The notes under the pieces are model-generated. The model saw only the letters and a program-made list of their open reading frames with translations, searched no databases and was not told the origin of the DNA. The position numbers were made by a program, and so were the translations under genes. Shown one piece after another: positions 5,320 to 6,575 of a stretch of DNA of 6,575 bases; positions within the stretch are counted from its first letter, which is position 1; each line of letters begins with the position of its first letter. Source of the stretch: Anaerolineales bacterium (GTDB taxonomy: Bacteria; Chloroflexota; Anaerolineae; Anaerolineales; UBA11657); NCBI GenBank assembly GCA_947503585.1, contig CANNEJ010000085.1, positions 1 through 6,575 on the forward strand, in the 5' to 3' direction.

Positions 5320-6575
5320 ATGCCCACCCTGCAACAAGCCTATGGCGACCATGACCTGAGCATGCTGCGCGCAGTTGCGGAAGCGCTGGCAATTGAACTG
5401 CCCGGCTCCACGGCGCGCCAAGCCGCTGCTGCGCTCGCGAGCCAAATGCTGGCCACTGCTTTTGCGCTGCAGGTGGCTGCTGCGCTGCCGACAGACGCGC
5501 AAACTGCTTTGCAAAGTCTGCTGGCCGGCCCGGCAATTGGGCTGCCAGCTGCCGCTTTTTCCCGCCGGTTTGGCGCGCTGCGTCCCTTGGGCGCGGGTGC
5601 CCGCGAGCGCGAACGGCCGCACCTTGCGCCAGCTAATGCCAGCGAGGCATTGTGGTATTCCGGCTTGATGGGAAGGATGCAGCACGCGCATGCGGGACGC
5701 CTGCAGGATTTCTTTTTTGTGCCCGAGGAGCTGCGCGCGCTGTTGCCCGCGCGTGCCGCAGCCCAACCCGAAGTACTGCCCACCGAACCTGGCGTGGATG
5801 TGCGCGCCGCAGATTCCGCCTTGGTGGATGACGCCGTAACCGTGCTGGCGTATGCGCGCAGCTTTGGCGCCAGTAACCTGGCGCGCGGCGGCCTTGCCAC
5901 CGCAGATGCCCGGCGCCTGCGCAGCTTTTTACGCAAGCCGCAAGCGTTACCGCTTGTGCTCGAATTGCTGCGTGCTCTGCATTTGCCGGGCGACGATCCG
6001 GCACACAGCCAGGCGCTGCGCGGCTTTTTGCTGGCCCCGCGCGCAGCGCAGCTGCGCCAGCTGGCGCAGGCATGGCTCAATTGCGAGCAGTGGAACGACC
6101 TTTTACAAGTGCCCAGCCTGCACTTTGACTCTGCAGCCCCTCCGCAAACTGCCGCTGTGCAAACGCGCCAGCTGCTGCTTGCCCTGCTGCCCGGAGCAGC
6201 GGATACCTGGCACAGCCTTAATGACTTCGTGGCGCTTGTGCGCAGCGCAGCGCCGGACTTTCAGCGCGCCCCCGGCGATTATGACGCGTGGTATGTGCGC
6301 GATGCGCAAACCGGCGCAGCCCTGCGTGGCGCTGCGCATTGGGAGCAAATCGACGGTGCGCTCGTGCGCTTTTTGGTTTGCGGCCCGCTGCACTGGCTGG
6401 GCCTCGCAGATTTGGCGGGCGCTGAAGCCAACGCGCCGGCGAGTGAGTTTCGGCTCACGCCGCATTTCTTTACATTAATGAGTGCCGCAGAATTCCCGGT
6501 GCCGGAAAATCCACAGCGGCTTGTTCTGCAATCGGCCGGCACCATCACAGTTCCGGTAAATGCACCCCGGGCCGA
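5320..6575 (+). CDS. XPB/Ssl2 N-terminal-like (helicase-associated) protein, 3' truncated
   Basis: The frame opens at ATG 5320, six bases after an in-frame TGA, and has no stop to the window end, giving 418 visible residues of an unfinished protein. The start MPTLQQAYGDHDLSMLRAVAEALAIEL resembles (recalled, not searched) large Chloroflexota and Actinobacteria proteins annotated as helicase-associated with an XPB/Ssl2 N-terminal region (Pfam Helicase_C_3). Other family-like stretches are EALWYSGLMGRM (109-120), FFFVPEELRALLP (131-143), YDAWYVRD (321-328) and ALVRFLVCGPLHWLGLADLA (347-366), the last probably winged-helix-like. No Walker motif or DEAD box is visible in this part. Function is unproven; DNA binding is the usual inference. 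The visible region is Ala/Leu-rich, soluble-looking and free of membrane segments. No good Shine-Dalgarno precedes the ATG. The frame assignment is firm because coding-like motifs are continuous; the family assignment is moderate. Confidence 0.6.
   Translation, partial: MPTLQQAYGDHDLSMLRAVAEALAIELPGSTARQAAAALASQMLATAFALQVAAALPTDAQTALQSLLAGPAIGLPAAAFSRRFGALRPLGAGARERERPHLAPANASEALWYSGLMGRMQHAHAGRLQDFFFVPEELRALLPARAAAQPEVLPTEPGVDVRAADSALVDDAVTVLAYARSFGASNLARGGLATADARRLRSFLRKPQALPLVLELLRALHLPGDDPAHSQALRGFLLAPRAAQLRQLAQAWLNCEQWNDLLQVPSLHFDSAAPPQTAAVQTRQLLLALLPGAADTWHSLNDFVALVRSAAPDFQRAPGDYDAWYVRDAQTGAALRGAAHWEQIDGALVRFLVCGPLHWLGLADLAGAEANAPASEFRLTPHFFTLMSAAEFPVPENPQRLVLQSAGTITVPVNAPRA

Noticed and set aside
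5340..6080. Minus-strand open frame of 246 codons and other frames opposite or beside the right-edge gene
   Set aside because: The plus-strand frame from 5320 is continuous and carries family-like motifs; the overlapping frames give Ala/Ser/Arg- or Cys-rich products without motifs.
5852..6478. Plus-strand open frame of 208 codons inside the right-edge gene
   Set aside because: It is out of frame with the supported gene; its Cys/Arg/Trp-rich product matches a frame shadow.
1..6575. Mobile element, CRISPR array, tRNA, rRNA, phage or defence cluster
   Set aside because: I saw no transposase or integrase motifs, no regularly spaced repeats, no tRNA-like cloverleaf, and no toxin-antitoxin or restriction genes; the genes are typical chromosomal ones.

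Overview
The window is a GC-rich, gene-dense piece of bacterial chromosome holding only chromosomal housekeeping-type genes. I see no mobile element, CRISPR array, rRNA or tRNA. Gene content suggests a Chloroflexota (Anaerolineae-like) bacterium. The strongest hints are a partial protein at the right edge that resembles Chloroflexota/Actinobacteria proteins with an XPB/Ssl2 N-terminal-like helicase-associated region, and a small LPDTG-type anchored protein. This assignment is inferred from remembered family resemblance, not from a search.

Left part (1-2818): the C-terminal half of the lipid II flippase MurJ runs rightward into the window and ends at 847. It meets, tail to tail with a 9-base overlap, a leftward cluster of three genes: xseA (1583-2818), xseB (1335-1571) and a divergent PAP2/DUF212 membrane protein (839-1288). 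XseA and XseB form exonuclease VII. The PAP2-like protein is a candidate lipid-linked phosphatase, and MurJ also handles a polyprenyl-diphosphate lipid.

Middle part (2819-4560): a 238-base divergent region carries two back-to-back promoters whose -35 zones overlap. One drives xseA leftward. The other is an extended -10 promoter driving a phosphoglucomutase/phosphomannomutase-family gene (3057-4514) rightward. The mutase mRNA would have a leader of about 150 nt, GC-rich and able to form hairpins, with an open frame whose stop overlaps the mutase start as ATGA. The mutase has all four catalytic signatures intact. A strong hairpin at 4528-4557 sits between it and the next, convergent gene and probably ends both transcripts.

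Right part (4561-6575): a leftward gene encodes a 159-residue protein with an N-terminal membrane segment, a low-complexity Ala/Val/Pro/Thr linker and a C-terminal LPDTG, hydrophobic segment and Arg tail. After a less GC-rich intergenic region of 271 bases, a rightward frame opens at 5320 and stays open to the window end. It is the XPB/Ssl2-N-like protein, truncated by the window edge. I did not find a convincing new defence or mobile system. The most intriguing items are the overlapping divergent promoters, the structured leader, the odd topology of the LPDTG protein and the partial XPB-like protein.
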